NCBI GenBank assembly: GCA_027186245.1
Contig: CP114481.1
Location: 36,797,501-36,861,500 of the forward strand
Length of the DNA stretch: 64,000 bases
DNA from: Coriaria nepalensis
Taxonomy: Eukaryota > Streptophyta > Magnoliopsida > Cucurbitales > Coriariaceae
Direction of reading: 5' to 3'
This document shows positions 51,501 through 63,905 of the stretch, one piece after another. The stretch's first letter is position 1, and each line of letters begins with the position of its first letter. The notes beneath the pieces are model-generated. The model was not told where the DNA came from. It made no database searches and was given only the letters and a program-made list of their open reading frames with translations. A program made the position numbers and the translations under genes.

Positions 51501-52141
51501 CGAACGAATTCTAGTTTTGCACTACAGAGACAACTTTTGTGCATAACTTCCAAATGATCATTGCAAGGAAAGTGTGCATTCGTTTAACCTTAAAATCATT
51601 TCAATGAGTCATTTCAAGTCAATAACTTACTTCAAAGCAATTCGAACGAATTCTAGTTTTGCACTACAGACACAACTTTTGTGCATAACTTGCAAATGAT
51701 CATTGCAAGGAAAGTGTGCATTCGTTTAACCTTAAAATCATTTCAATGAGTCATTTCAAGTCAATAACCTATTTCAAAGCAATTCGAACGAATTCTAGTT
51801 TTGCACTACAGAGACAACTTTTGTGCATAACTTGCAGATGATCATTGCAAGGAAAGTGTCCATTCGTTTAAAATTAAAATCATTTCAATGAGTCCTTTCA
51901 AGTCAATAACTTATTTCGGAGCAAGTCGAACGAATTCTAGTTTTGCACTACAGAGACAACTTTTGTGCATAACTTGCAAATGATCATTGCAAGGAAAGCG
52001 TGCATTCGTTTAACATTAAAATCATTTCAATGAGTCATTTCAAGTCAATAACTTATTTCAAAGCAATTGGAACGAATTCTAGTTTTGCACTACAGAGACA
52101 ACTTTTGTGCATAACTTGCAAATGATCATTGCAAGGAAAGT
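48580..52141 (+). repeat. Mosaic block with 21-monomer echo
   Basis: About 49.70-51.49 kb recurs at 52.68-54.47 kb with an offset of 2982 bp (21 monomers, without the two insertions of HOR-1). Pairs are GCGATTCG 50075/53057 and 51211/54193, and TTCTGGTTTTG 50235/53217. The match breaks at 51497, where CGGAGCAATTCG replaces CGGAGCAAGTCG. The offset equals the monomer number of HOR-1, but the variants differ, so I treat this as coincidence of number rather than the same unit. Confidence 0.75.
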
Positions 52142-53845
52142 GTGCATTCGTTTAAAATTAAAATCAATTCAATGAGTCATTTCAAGTCAATAACTTACTT
52201 CAAAGCAAGTCGAACGTATTCTAGTTTTGCACTACAGACACAACTTTTGTGCATAACTTGCAAATGATCATTGCAAGGAAAGCGTGCATTCGTTTAACCT
52301 TAAAATCATTTCAATGAGTCATTTCAAGTCAATAACTTATTTCAAAGCAATTGGAACGAATTCTAGTTTTGCACTACAGAGACAACTTTTGTGCATAACT
52401 TGCAAATGATCATTGCAAGGAAAGTGTGCATTCGTTTAACCTTAAAATCATTTCAATGAGTCATTTCAAGTCAATAACTTACTTCAAAGCGATTCGAACG
52501 AATTCTAGTTTTGCACTACAGACACAACTTTTGTGCATAACTTGCAAATGATCATTGCAAGGAAAGTGTGCATTCGTTTAACCTTAAAATCATTTCAATG
52601 AGTCATTTCAAGTCAATAACCTATTTCAAAGCAATTCGAACGAATTCTAGTTTTGCACTACAGAGACAACTTTTGTGCATAACTTGCAGATGATCATTGC
52701 AAGGAAAGTGTCCATTCGTTTAAAATTAAAATCATTTCAATGAGTCCTTTCAAGTCAATAACTTATTTCGGAGCAAGTCGAACGAATTCTAGTTTTGCAC
52801 TACAGAGACAACTTTTGTGCATAACTTGCAAATGATCATTGCAAGGAAAGCGTGCATTCGTTTAACCTTAAAATCATTTCAATGAGTCATTTCAAGTCAA
52901 TAACCTATTTCAAAGCAATTCGAACGAATTCTAGTTTTGCACTACAGAGACAACTTTTGTGCATAACTTGCAGATGATCATTGCAAGGAAAGTGTGCATT
53001 CGTTTAAAATTAAAATCATTTCAATGAGTCCTCTCAAGTCAATAACTTACTTCAAAGCGATTCGAACGAATTCTAGTTTTGCACTACAGAGACAACTTTT
53101 GTGCATAACTTGCAAATGATCATTGCAAGAAAAGCGTGCATTCGTTTAACCTTAAAATCATTTCAATGAGTCATTCTAAGTCAATAACTTATTTCAAAGC
53201 AATTGGAACGAATTCTGGTTTTGCACTACAGAGACAACTTTTGTGCATAACTTGCAAATGATCATTGCAAGGAAAGTGTCCATTCGTTTAAAATTAAAAT
53301 CATTTCAATGAGTCCTTTCAAGTCAATAACTTATTTCGAAGCAATTCGAACGAATTCTAGTTTTGCACTACAGAGACAACTTTTGTGCATAACTTCCAAA
53401 TGATCATTGCAAGGAAAGTGTGCATTCGTTTAACCTTAAAATCATTTCAATGAGTCATTTCAAGTCAATAACTTACTTCAAAGCAATTCGAACGAATTCT
53501 AGTTTTGCACTACAGACACAACTTTTGTGCATAACTTGCAAATGATCATTGCAAGGAAAGTGTGCATTCGTTTAACCTTAAAATCATTTCAATGAGTCAT
53601 TTCAAGTCAATAACCTATTTCAAAGCAATTCGAACGAATTCTAGTTTTGCACTACAGAGACAACTTTTGTGCATAACTTGCAGATGATCATTGCAAGGAA
53701 AGTGTCCATTCGTTTAAAATTAAAATCATTTCAATGAGTCCTTTCAAGTCAATAACTTATTTCGGAGCAAGTCGAACGAATTCTAGTTTTGCACTACAGA
53801 GACAACTTTTGTGCATAACTTGCAAATGATCATTGCAAGGAAAGC
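52142..53845 (+). repeat. 12-monomer (1704-bp) HOR, unit 1
   Basis: This is the first unit of a direct 1704-bp tandem pair. It holds CAATTCAATG with CGTATTC, AGCGTGC with AATTGG, GCGATTCG (52489 and 53057), AACCTATT with CAGATG, AAGAAAAGCGTG with ATTCTAAGTC and TTCTGGTTTTG (53217). The left limit is T52141 against C53845 in GTGTGC/GCGTGC. Confidence 0.82.
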
Positions 53846-55549
53846 GTGCATTCGTTTAAAATTAAAATCAATTCAATGAGTCATTTCAAGTCAATAACTT
53901 ACTTCAAAGCAAGTCGAACGTATTCTAGTTTTGCACTACAGACACAACTTTTGTGCATAACTTGCAAATGATCATTGCAAGGAAAGCGTGCATTCGTTTA
54001 ACCTTAAAATCATTTCAATGAGTCATTTCAAGTCAATAACTTATTTCAAAGCAATTGGAACGAATTCTAGTTTTGCACTACAGAGACAACTTTTGTGCAT
54101 AACTTGCAAATGATCATTGCAAGGAAAGTGTGCATTCGTTTAACCTTAAAATCATTTCAATGAGTCATTTCAAGTCAATAACTTACTTCAAAGCGATTCG
54201 AACGAATTCTAGTTTTGCACTACAGACACAACTTTTGTGCATAACTTGCAAATGATCATTGCAAGGAAAGTGTGCATTCGTTTAACCTTAAAATCATTTC
54301 AATGAGTCATTTCAAGTCAATAACCTATTTCAAAGCAATTCGAACGAATTCTAGTTTTGCACTACAGAGACAACTTTTGTGCATAACTTGCAGATGATCA
54401 TTGCAAGGAAAGTGTCCATTCGTTTAAAATTAAAATCATTTCAATGAGTCCTTTCAAGTCAATAACTTATTTCGGAGCAAGTCGAACGAATTCTAGTTTT
54501 GCACTACAGAGACAACTTTTGTGCATAACTTGCAAATGATCATTGCAAGGAAAGCGTGCATTCGTTTAACCTTAAAATCATTTCAATGAGTCATTTCAAG
54601 TCAATAACCTATTTCAAAGCAATTCGAACGAATTCTAGTTTTGCACTACAGAGACAACTTTTGTGCATAACTTGCAGATGATCATTGCAAGGAAAGTGTG
54701 CATTCGTTTAAAATTAAAATCATTTCAATGAGTCCTCTCAAGTCAATAACTTACTTCAAAGCGATTCGAACGAATTCTAGTTTTGCACTACAGAGACAAC
54801 TTTTGTGCATAACTTGCAAATGATCATTGCAAGAAAAGCGTGCATTCGTTTAACCTTAAAATCATTTCAATGAGTCATTCTAAGTCAATAACTTATTTCA
54901 AAGCAATTGGAACGAATTCTGGTTTTGCACTACAGAGACAACTTTTGTGCATAACTTGCAAATGATCATTGCAAGGAAAGTGTCCATTCGTTTAAAATTA
55001 AAATCATTTCAATGAGTCCTTTCAAGTCAATAACTTATTTCGAAGCAATTCGAACGAATTCTAGTTTTGCACTACAGAGACAACTTTTGTGCATAACTTC
55101 CAAATGATCATTGCAAGGAAAGTGTGCATTCGTTTAACCTTAAAATCATTTCAATGAGTCATTTCAAGTCAATAACTTACTTCAAAGCAATTCGAACGAA
55201 TTCTAGTTTTGCACTACAGACACAACTTTTGTGCATAACTTGCAAATGATCATTGCAAGGAAAGTGTGCATTCGTTTAACCTTAAAATCATTTCAATGAG
55301 TCATTTCAAGTCAATAACCTATTTCAAAGCAATTCGAACGAATTCTAGTTTTGCACTACAGAGACAACTTTTGTGCATAACTTGCAGATGATCATTGCAA
55401 GGAAAGTGTCCATTCGTTTAAAATTAAAATCATTTCAATGAGTCCTTTCAAGTCAATAACTTATTTCGGAGCAAGTCGAACGAATTCTAGTTTTGCACTA
55501 CAGAGACAACTTTTGTGCATAACTTGCAAATGATCATTGCAAGGAAAGC
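53846..55549 (+). repeat. 12-monomer (1704-bp) HOR, unit 2
   Basis: All landmarks of unit 1 recur 1704 bp on: GCGATTCG at 54193 and 54761, TTCTGGTTTTG at 54921. The match runs to 55563 and ends where AACCTT replaces AAAATT. I saw no differences within the pair by eye. It is a very young duplication built on an older 21-monomer one. Confidence 0.82.
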
Positions 55550-56183
55550 GTGCATTCGTTTAACCTTAAAATCATTTCAATGAGTCATTTCAAGTCAATA
55601 ACTTATTTCAAAGCAATTGGAACGAATTCTAGTTTTGCACTACAGAGACAACTTTTGTGCATAACTTGCAAATGATCATTGCAAGGAAAGTGTGCATTCG
55701 TTTAAAATTAAAATCAATTCAATGAGTCATTTCAAGTCAATAACTTACTTCAAAGCAAGTCGAACGTATTCTAGTTTTGCACTACAGACACAACTTTTGT
55801 GCATAACTTGCAAATAATCATTGTAGGGAAAGTGTGCATTCGTTTAACCTTAAAATCATTTCAATGAGTCATTTCAAGTCAATACCTTATTTCAAAGCAA
55901 TTCGAACGAATTCTAGCTTTGCACTACAGAGACAACTTTTGTGCATAACTTGCAAATGATCATCGCAAGGAAAGTGTGCATTCGTTTAAAATTAAAATCA
56001 TTTCAATGAGTCCTCTCAAGTCAATAACTTATTTCGAAGCAAGTGGAACGAATTCTAGTTTTGCACTACAGAGACAACTTTTGTGCATAACTTCCAAATG
56101 ATCATTGCAAGGAAAGTGTGCATTCGTTTAACCTTAAAATCATTTCAATGAGTCATTTCAAGTCAATAACTTACTTCAAAGCG
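55048..56183 (+). repeat. 8-monomer (1136-bp) duplication, unit 1
   Basis: This overlaps the tail of the 12-monomer unit. It contains AACCTATT with CAGATG, CGGAG, AGCGTGC with AATTGG, CAATTCAATG with CGTATTC, CAAATAATCATTGTAGGG (AAATAATC at 55812) and CTAGCTTTG. AATACCTTATT near 55883 is private to this unit. Confidence 0.78.
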
Positions 56184-57319
56184 ATTCGAACGAATTCTAG
56201 TTTTGCACTACAGAGACAACTTTTGTGCATAACTTCCAAATGATCATTGCAAGGAAAGTGTGCATTCGTTTAACCTTAAAATCATTTCAATGAGTCATTT
56301 CAAGTCAATAACTTACTTCAAAGCAATTCGAACGAATTCTAGTTTTGCACTACAGACACAACTTTTGTGCATAACTTGCAAATGATCATTGCAAGGAAAG
56401 TGTGCATTCGTTTAACCTTAAAATCATTTCAATGAGTCATTTCAAGTCAATAACCTATTTCAAAGCAATTCGAACGAATTCTAGTTTTGCACTACAGAGA
56501 CAACTTTTGTGCATAACTTGCAGATGATCATTGCAAGGAAAGTGTCCATTCGTTTAAAATTAAAATCATTTCAATGAGTCCTTTCAAGTCAATAACTTAT
56601 TTCGGAGCAAGTCGAACGAATTCTAGTTTTGCACTACAGAGACAACTTTTGTGCATAACTTGCAAATGATCATTGCAAGGAAAGCGTGCATTCGTTTAAC
56701 CTTAAAATCATTTCAATGAGTCATTTCAAGTCAATAACTTATTTCAAAGCAATTGGAACGAATTCTAGTTTTGCATTACAGAGACAACTTTTGTGCATAA
56801 CTTGCAAATGATCATTGCAAGGAAAGTGTGCATTCGTTTAAAATTAAAATCAATTCAATGAGTCATTTCAAGTCAATAACTTACTTCAAAGCAAGTCGAA
56901 CGTATTCTAGTTTTGCACTACAGACACAACTTTTGTGCATAACTTGCAAATAATCATTGTAGGGAAAGTGTGCATTCGTTTAACCTTAAAATCATTTCAA
57001 TGAGTCATTTCAAGTCAATAACTTATTTCAAAGCAATTCGAACGAATTCTAGCTTTGCACTACAGAGACAACTTTTGTGCATAACTTGCAAATGATCATC
57101 GCAAGGAAAGTGTGCATTCGTTTAAAATTAAAATCATTTCAATGAGTCCTCTCAAGTCAATAACTTATTTCGAAGCAAGTGGAACGAATTCTAGTTTTGC
57201 ACTACAGAGACAACTTTTGTGCATAACTTCCAAATGATCATTGCAAGGAAAGTGTGCATTCGTTTAACCTTAAAATCATTTCAATGAGTCATTTCAAGTC
57301 AATAACTTACTTCAAAGCG
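56184..57319 (+). repeat. 8-monomer (1136-bp) duplication, unit 2
   Basis: This repeats unit 1 at 1136 bp (GCGATTCG 56181/57317, AAATAATCATTGTAGGG 55812/56948). GCATTACAG near 56774 is a private change. The match continues to about 57371, where CTTGC replaces CTTCC. Confidence 0.78.
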
Positions 57320-59743
57320 ATTCGAACGAATTCTAGTTTTGCACTACAGAGACAACTTTTGTGCATAACTTGCAAATGATCATTGCAAGAAAAGGGTGCA
57401 TTCGTTTAACCTTAAAATCATTTCAATGAGTCATTTCAAGTCAATAACTTATTTCAAAGCAATTGGAACGAATTCTAGTTTTGCACTACAGAGACAACTT
57501 TTGTGCATAACTTGCAAATGATCATTGCAAGGAAAGTGTCCATTCGTTTAAAATTAAAATCATTTCAATGAGTCCTTTCAAGTCAATAACTTATTTCGAA
57601 GCAATTCGAACGAATTCTAGTTTTGCACTACAGAGACAACTTTTGTGCATAACTTCCAAATGATCATTGCAAGGAAAGTGTGCATTCGTTTAACCTTAAA
57701 ATCATTTCAATGAGTCATTTCAAGTCAATAACTTACTTCAAAGCAATTCGAACGAATTCTAGTTTTGCACTACAGACACAACTTTTGTGCATAACTTGCA
57801 AATGATCATTGCAAGGAAAGTGTGCATTCGTTTAACCTTAAAATCATTTCAATGAGTCATTTCAAGTCAATAACCTATTTCAAAGCAATTCGAACGAATT
57901 CTAGTTTTGCACTATAGAGACAACTTTTGTGCATAACTTGCAGATGATCATTGCAAGGAAAGTGTGCATTCGTTTAAAATTAAAATCATTTCAATGAGTC
58001 CTCTCAAGTCAATAACTTATTTCGAAGCAAGTGGAACGAATTCTAGTTTTGCACTACAGAGACAACTTTTGTGCATAACTTCCAAATGATCATTGCAAGG
58101 AAAGTGTGCATTCGTTTAACCTTAAAATCATTTCAATGAGTCATTTCAAGTCAATAATTTACTTCAAAGCAATTCGAACGAATTCTAGTTTTGCACTACA
58201 GACACAACTTTTGTGCATAACTTGCAAATGATCATTGCAAGGAAAGTGTGCATTCGTTTAACCTTAAAATCATTTCAATGAGTCATTTGAAGTCAATAAC
58301 CTATTTCCAAGCAATTCGAACGAATTCTAGTTTTGCACTACAGAGACAACTTTTGTGCATAACTTGCAGATGATCATTGCAAGGAAAGTGTGCATTCGTT
58401 TAAAATTAAAATCATTTCAATGAGTCCTCTCAAGTCAATAACTTATTTCCAAGCAAGTGGAACGAATTCTAGTTTTGCACTACAGAGACAACTTTTGTGC
58501 ATAACTTCCAAATGATCATTGCAAGGAAAGTGTGCATTCGTTTAACCTTAAAATCATTTCAATGAGTCATTTCAAGTCAATAACTTGTTTCAAAGCAATT
58601 CGAACGAATTCTAGTTTTGCACTACATACACAACTTTTGTGCATAACTTGCAAATGATCATTGCAAGGAAAGTGTGCATTCGTTTAACCTTAAAATCATT
58701 TCAATGAGTCATTTCAAGTCAATAACCTATTTCAAAGCAATTCGAACGAATTCTAGTTTTGCACTACAGAGACAACTTTTGAGCATAACTTGCAGATGAT
58801 CATTGCAAGGAAAGTGTCCATTCGTTTAAAATGAAAATCATTTCAATGAGTCCTTTCAAGTCAATAACTTATTTCGGAGCAAGTCGAACGAATTCTAGTT
58901 TTGCACTACAGAGACAACTTTTGTGCATAACTTGCAAATGATCATTGCAAGGAAAGCGTGCATTCGTTTAACCTTAAAATCATTTCAATGAGTCATTTCA
59001 AGTCAATAACTTATTTCTAAGCAATTGGAACGAATTCTAGTTTTGCACTACAGAGACAACTTTTGTGCATAACTTGCAAATGATCATTGCAAGGAAAGTG
59101 TGCATTCGTTTAAAATTAAAATCATTTCAATGAGTCCTTTCAAGTCAATAACTTATTTCGAAGCAATTCGAACGAATTCTAGTTTTGCACTACAGAGACA
59201 ACTTTTGTGCATAACTTCCAAATGATCATTGCAAGGAAAGTGTGCATTCGTTTAACCTTAAAATCATTTCAATGAGTCATTTCAAGTCAATAACTTACTT
59301 CAAAGCAATTCGAACGAATTCTAGTTTTGCACTACAGACACAACTTTTGTGCATAACTTGCAAATGATCATTGCAAGGAAAGTGTGCATTCGTTTAACCT
59401 TAAAATCATTTCAATGAGTCATTTCAAGTCAATAACCTATTTCAAAGCAATTCGAACGAATTCTAGTTTTGCACTACAGAGACAACTTTTGTGCATAACT
59501 TGCAGATGATCATTGCAAGGAAAGTGTCCATTCGTTTAAAATTAAAATCATTTCAATGAGTCCTTTCAAGTCAATAACTTATTTCGAAGAAAGTCGAACG
59601 AATTCTAGTTTTGCACTACAGACATAACTGTTGTGCATAACTTGCAAATGATCATTGCAAGGAAAGTGTGCATTCGTTTAACCTTAAAATCATTTCAATG
59701 AGTCATTTCAAGTCAATAACTTATTTCAAAGCAATTCGAACGA
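57320..59743 (+). repeat. Shuffled block with long-range copies
   Basis: AAAAGGGTGC near 57390 is a variant of AAAAGCGTGC seen at 50150, 53132 and 54836. About 57.96-58.75 kb recurs at the right window edge at 5254 bp (37 monomers; AATAATTTACTTC, TTTCCAAG, CTTGTTTC). About 58.45-59.13 kb recurs at 2698 bp (19 monomers; TACATACACAAC 58623/61321, TTTTGAGCATAAC, AAAATGAAAATC, TTTCTAAGCAATTGG). About 59.3-59.7 kb copies 46.5-46.9 kb, with CATAACTGTTGTG ending each. Confidence 0.77.
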
Positions 59744-60169
59744 ATTCTAGTTTTGCACTACAGACACAACTTTTGTGCATAACTTCCAAATGATCATTGC
59801 AAGGAAAGTGTGCATTCGTTTAACCTTAAAATCATTTCAATGAGTCATTTCAAGTCAATAACTTATTTCAAAGCAATTCGAACGAATTCTAGTTTTGCAC
59901 TATAGAGACAACTTTTGTGCATAAATTGCAAATGATCATTGCAAGGAAAGTGTGCATTCGTTTAAAATTAAGATCATTTCAATGAGTCCTTTCAAGTCAA
60001 TAAGTTATTTCGAAGCTAGTCGATCGAATTCTAGTTTCGCACCACAAACATAACTTTTGTGCATAACTTGCAAATGATCATTGCAAGGAAAGTGTGCATT
60101 CGTTTAACCTTAAAATAATTTCAATGAGTCAGTTCAAGTCAATAACTTATTTCATCGCAAGTCGAACGT
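59744..60169 (+). repeat. 3-monomer (426-bp) duplication, unit 1
   Basis: This is a trimer of CTTCC/AACC, CTATAGAG with ATAAATTGC and AATTAAGATC, then TTTCGCACCACAAAC with AATAATTTC, GTCAGTTC and TTTCATCGCAAG. The third monomer type also occurs at 43.4 and 45.6 kb, but with GTCCATCG and CATAGC instead of GTCGATCG and CATCGC. Confidence 0.82.
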
Positions 60170-60595
60170 ATTCTAGTTTTGCACTACAGACACAACTTTT
60201 GTGCATAACTTCCAAATGATCATTGCAAGGAAAGTGTGCATTCGTTTAACCTTAAAATCATTTCAATGAGTCATTTCAAGTCAATAACTTATTTCAAAGC
60301 AATTCGAACGAATTCTAGTTTTGCACTATAGAGACAACTTTTGTGCATAAATTGCAAATGATCATTGCAAGGAAAGTGTGCATTCGTTTAAAATTAAGAT
60401 CATTTCAATGAGTCCTTTCAAGTCAATAAGTTATTTCGAAGCTAGTCGATCGAATTCTAGTTTCGCACCACAAACATAACTTTTGTGCATAACTTGCAAA
60501 TGATCATTGGAAGGAAAGTGTGCATTCGTTTAACCTTAAAATAATTTCAATGAGTCAGTTCAAGTCAATAACTTATTTCATCGCAAGTCGAACGT
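60170..60595 (+). repeat. 3-monomer (426-bp) duplication, unit 2
   Basis: This repeats the trimer 426 bp on (CTATAG 59901/60327). The match continues to 60637 and ends at CTTGC against CTTCC. One substitution was noticed, CATTGGAAGG near 60509 for CATTGCAAGG. Confidence 0.82.
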
Positions 60596-61280
60596 ATTCT
60601 AGTTTTGCACTACAGACACAACTTTTGTGCATAACTTGCAAATGATCATTGCAAGGAAAGTGTGCATTCGTTTAAACTTAAAATCATTTTAATGAGTCAT
60701 TTCAAGTCAATAACTTATTTCATAGCAAGTCGAACGTATTCTAGTTTTGCACTACAGACACAACTTTTGTGCATAACTTGCAAATGATCATTGCAAGGAA
60801 AGTGTGCATTTGTTTAACCTTAAAATCATTTCAATGAGTCATTTCAAGTCAATAACTTATTTCAAAGCAATTCGAATGAATTCTAGTTTTGCACTACGGA
60901 GACAACTTTTGTGCATAACTTGCAAATGATCATTGCAAGGAAAGTGTGCATTCGTTTAACCTTAAAATAATTTCAATGAGTCAGTTCAAGTCAATAACTT
61001 ATTTCATAGCAAGTCGAACGTATTCTAGTTTTGCACTACAGACACAACTTTTGTGCATAACTTGCAAATGATCATTGCAAGGAAAGTGTGCATTCGTTTA
61101 AAATTAAAATCATTTCAATGAGTCCTCTCAAGTCAATAACTTATTTCGAAGCAAGTGGAACGAATTCTAGTTTTGCACTACAGAGACAACTTTTGTGCAT
61201 AACTTCCAAATGATCATTGCAAGGAAAGTGTGCATTCGTTTAACCTTAAAATCATTTCAATGAGTCATTTCAAGTCAATA
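60511..61280 (+). repeat. 15-monomer-spaced copy, left
   Basis: This matches 62641-63410 at 2130 bp. Shared rare variants are TTTCATCGCAAG, AAACTTAAAATCATTTTAATG, GCATTTGTTTAACC, TTCGAATGAATTC (60871/63001) and CTACGGAGAC. It ends where CTTGTTTC (61281) departs from ATTTACTTC. Confidence 0.78.
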
Positions 61281-62640
61281 ACTTGTTTCAAAGCAATTCG
61301 AACGAATTCTAGTTTTGCACTACATACACAACTTTTGTGCATAACTTGCAAATGATCATTGCAAGGAAAGTGTGCATTCGTTTAACCTTAAAATCATTTC
61401 AATGAGTCATTTCAAGTCAATAACCTATTTCAAAGCAATTCGAACGAATTCTAGTTTTGCACTACAGAGACAACTTTTGAGCATAACTTGCAGATGATCA
61501 TTGCAAGGAAAGTGTCCATTCGTTTAAAATGAAAATCATTTCAATGAGTCCTTTCAAGTCAATAACTTATTTCGGAGCAAGTCGAACGAATTCTAGTTTT
61601 GCACTACAGAGACAACTTTTGTGCATAACTTGCAAATGATCATTGCAAGGAAAGCGTGCATTCGTTTAACCTTAAAATCATTTCAATGAGTCATTTCAAG
61701 TCAATAACTTATTTCTAAGCAATTGGAACGAATTCTAGTTTTGCACTACAGAGACAACTTTTGTGCATAACTTGCAAATGATCATTGCAAGGAAAGTGTG
61801 CATTCGTTTAAAATTAAAATCATTTCAATGAGTCCTTTCAAGTCAATAACTTATTTCATCGCAAGTCGAACGTATTCTAGTTTTGCACTACGGACACAAC
61901 TTTTGTGCATAACTTCCAAATGATCATTGCAAGGAAAGTGTGCATTCGTTTAAACTTAAAATCATTTTAATGAGTCATTTCAAGTCAATAACTTATTTCA
62001 AAGCAATTCGAACGAATTCTAGTTTTGCACTACAGAGACAACTTTTGTGCATAACTTGCAAATGATCATTGCAAGGAAAGTGTGCATTCGTTTAAAATTA
62101 AAATCATTTCAATGAGTCCTTTCAAGTCAATAACTTATTTCGAAGCAATTCGAACGAATTCTAGTTTTGCACTACAGAGACAACTTTTGTGCATAACTTG
62201 CAAATGATCATTGCAAGGAAAGTGTGCATTCGTTTAAAATTAAAATCATTTCAATGAGTCCTTTCAAGTCAATAACTTATTTCGAAGAAAGTCGAACGAA
62301 TTCTAGTTTTGCACTACAGACATAACTTTTGTGCATAACTTGCAAATGATCATTGCAAGGAAAGTATGCATTCGTTTAACCTTAAAATCATTTCAATGAG
62401 TCATTTCAAGTCAATAACTTATTTCAAAGCAATTCGAACGAATTCTAGTTTTGCACTACAGAGACAACTTTTGTGCATAACTTGCAAATGATCATTGCAA
62501 GGAAAGTGTTCATTCGTTTAACCTTAAAATCATTTCAATGAGTCATTTCAAGTCAATAACTAATTTCAAAGCAATTCGAACGAATTCTAGTTTTGCACTA
62601 CAGAGACAACTTTTGTGCATAACTTGCAAATGATCATTGC
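61281..62640 (+). repeat. Monomers between the two copies
   Basis: To about 61840 this copies 58.6-59.1 kb at 2698 bp. It then passes through CTACGGACAC near 61889, another AAACTTAAAATCATTTTAATG monomer (near 61951), GTATGCATTCG near 62364, GTGTTCATTCG near 62508 and AACTAATTTC near 62559. The last three are private single-base variants. Confidence 0.72.
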
Positions 62641-63905
62641 AAGGAAAGTGTGCATTCGTTTAACCTTAAAATAATTTCAATGAGTCAGTTCAAGTCAATA
62701 ACTTATTTCATCGCAAGTCGAACGTATTCTAGTTTTGCACTACAGACACAACTTTTGTGCATAACTTGCAAATGATCATTGCAAGGAAAGTGTGCATTCG
62801 TTTAAACTTAAAATCATTTTAATGAGTCATTTCAAGTCAATAACTTATTTCATAGCAAGTCGAACGTATTCTAGTTTTGCACTACAGACACAACTTTTGT
62901 GCATAACTTGCAAATGATCATTGCAAGGAAAGTGTGCATTTGTTTAACCTTAAAATCATTTCAATGAGTCATTTCAAGTCAATAACTTATTTCAAAGCAA
63001 TTCGAATGAATTCTAGTTTTGCACTACGGAGACAACTTTTGTGCATAACTTGCAAATGATCATTGCAAGGAAAGTGTGCATTCGTTTAACCTTAAAATAA
63101 TTTCAATGAGTCAGTTCAAGTCAATAACTTATTTCATAGCAAGTCGAACGTATTCTAGTTTTGCACTACAGACACAACTTTTGTGCATAACTTGCAAATG
63201 ATCATTGCAAGGAAAGTGTGCATTCGTTTAAAATTAAAATCATTTCAATGAGTCCTCTCAAGTCAATAACTTATTTCGAAGCAAGTGGAACGAATTCTAG
63301 TTTTGCACTACAGAGACAACTTTTGTGCATAACTTCCAAATGATCATTGCAAGGAAAGTGTGCATTCGTTTAACCTTAAAATCATTTCAATGAGTCATTT
63401 CAAGTCAATAATTTACTTCAAAGCAATTCGAACGAATTCTAGTTTTGCACTACAGACACAACTTTTGTGCATAACTTGCAAATGATCATTGCAAGGAAAG
63501 TGTGCATTCGTTTAACCTTAAAATCATTTCAATGAGTCATTTGAAGTCAATAACCTATTTCCAAGCAATTCGAACGAATTCTAGTTTTGCACTACAGAGA
63601 CAACTTTTGTGCATAACTTGCAGATGATCATTGCAAGGAAAGTGTGCATTCGTTTAAAATTAAAATCATTTCAATGAGTCCTCTCAAGTCAATAACTTAT
63701 TTCCAAGCAAGTGGAACGAATTCTAGTTTTGCACTACAGAGACAACTTTTGTGCATAACTTCCAAATGATCATTGCAAGGAAAGTGTGCATTCGTTTAAC
63801 CTTAAAATCATTTCAATGAGTCATTTCAAGTCAATAACTTGTTTCAAAGCAATTCGAACGAATTCTAGTTTTGCACTACATACACAACTTTTGTGCATAA
63901 CTTGC
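62641..63905 (+). repeat. 15-monomer-spaced copy, right, and edge copy
   Basis: 62641-63410 copies 60511-61280. It switches by about 63.3-63.4 kb to a copy of 57.96-58.65 kb (offset 5254; TAATTTACTTC 58155/63409, TTTCCAAG 58304/63558), which runs to the window edge. The switch falls in sequence common to both partners. Confidence 0.77.
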
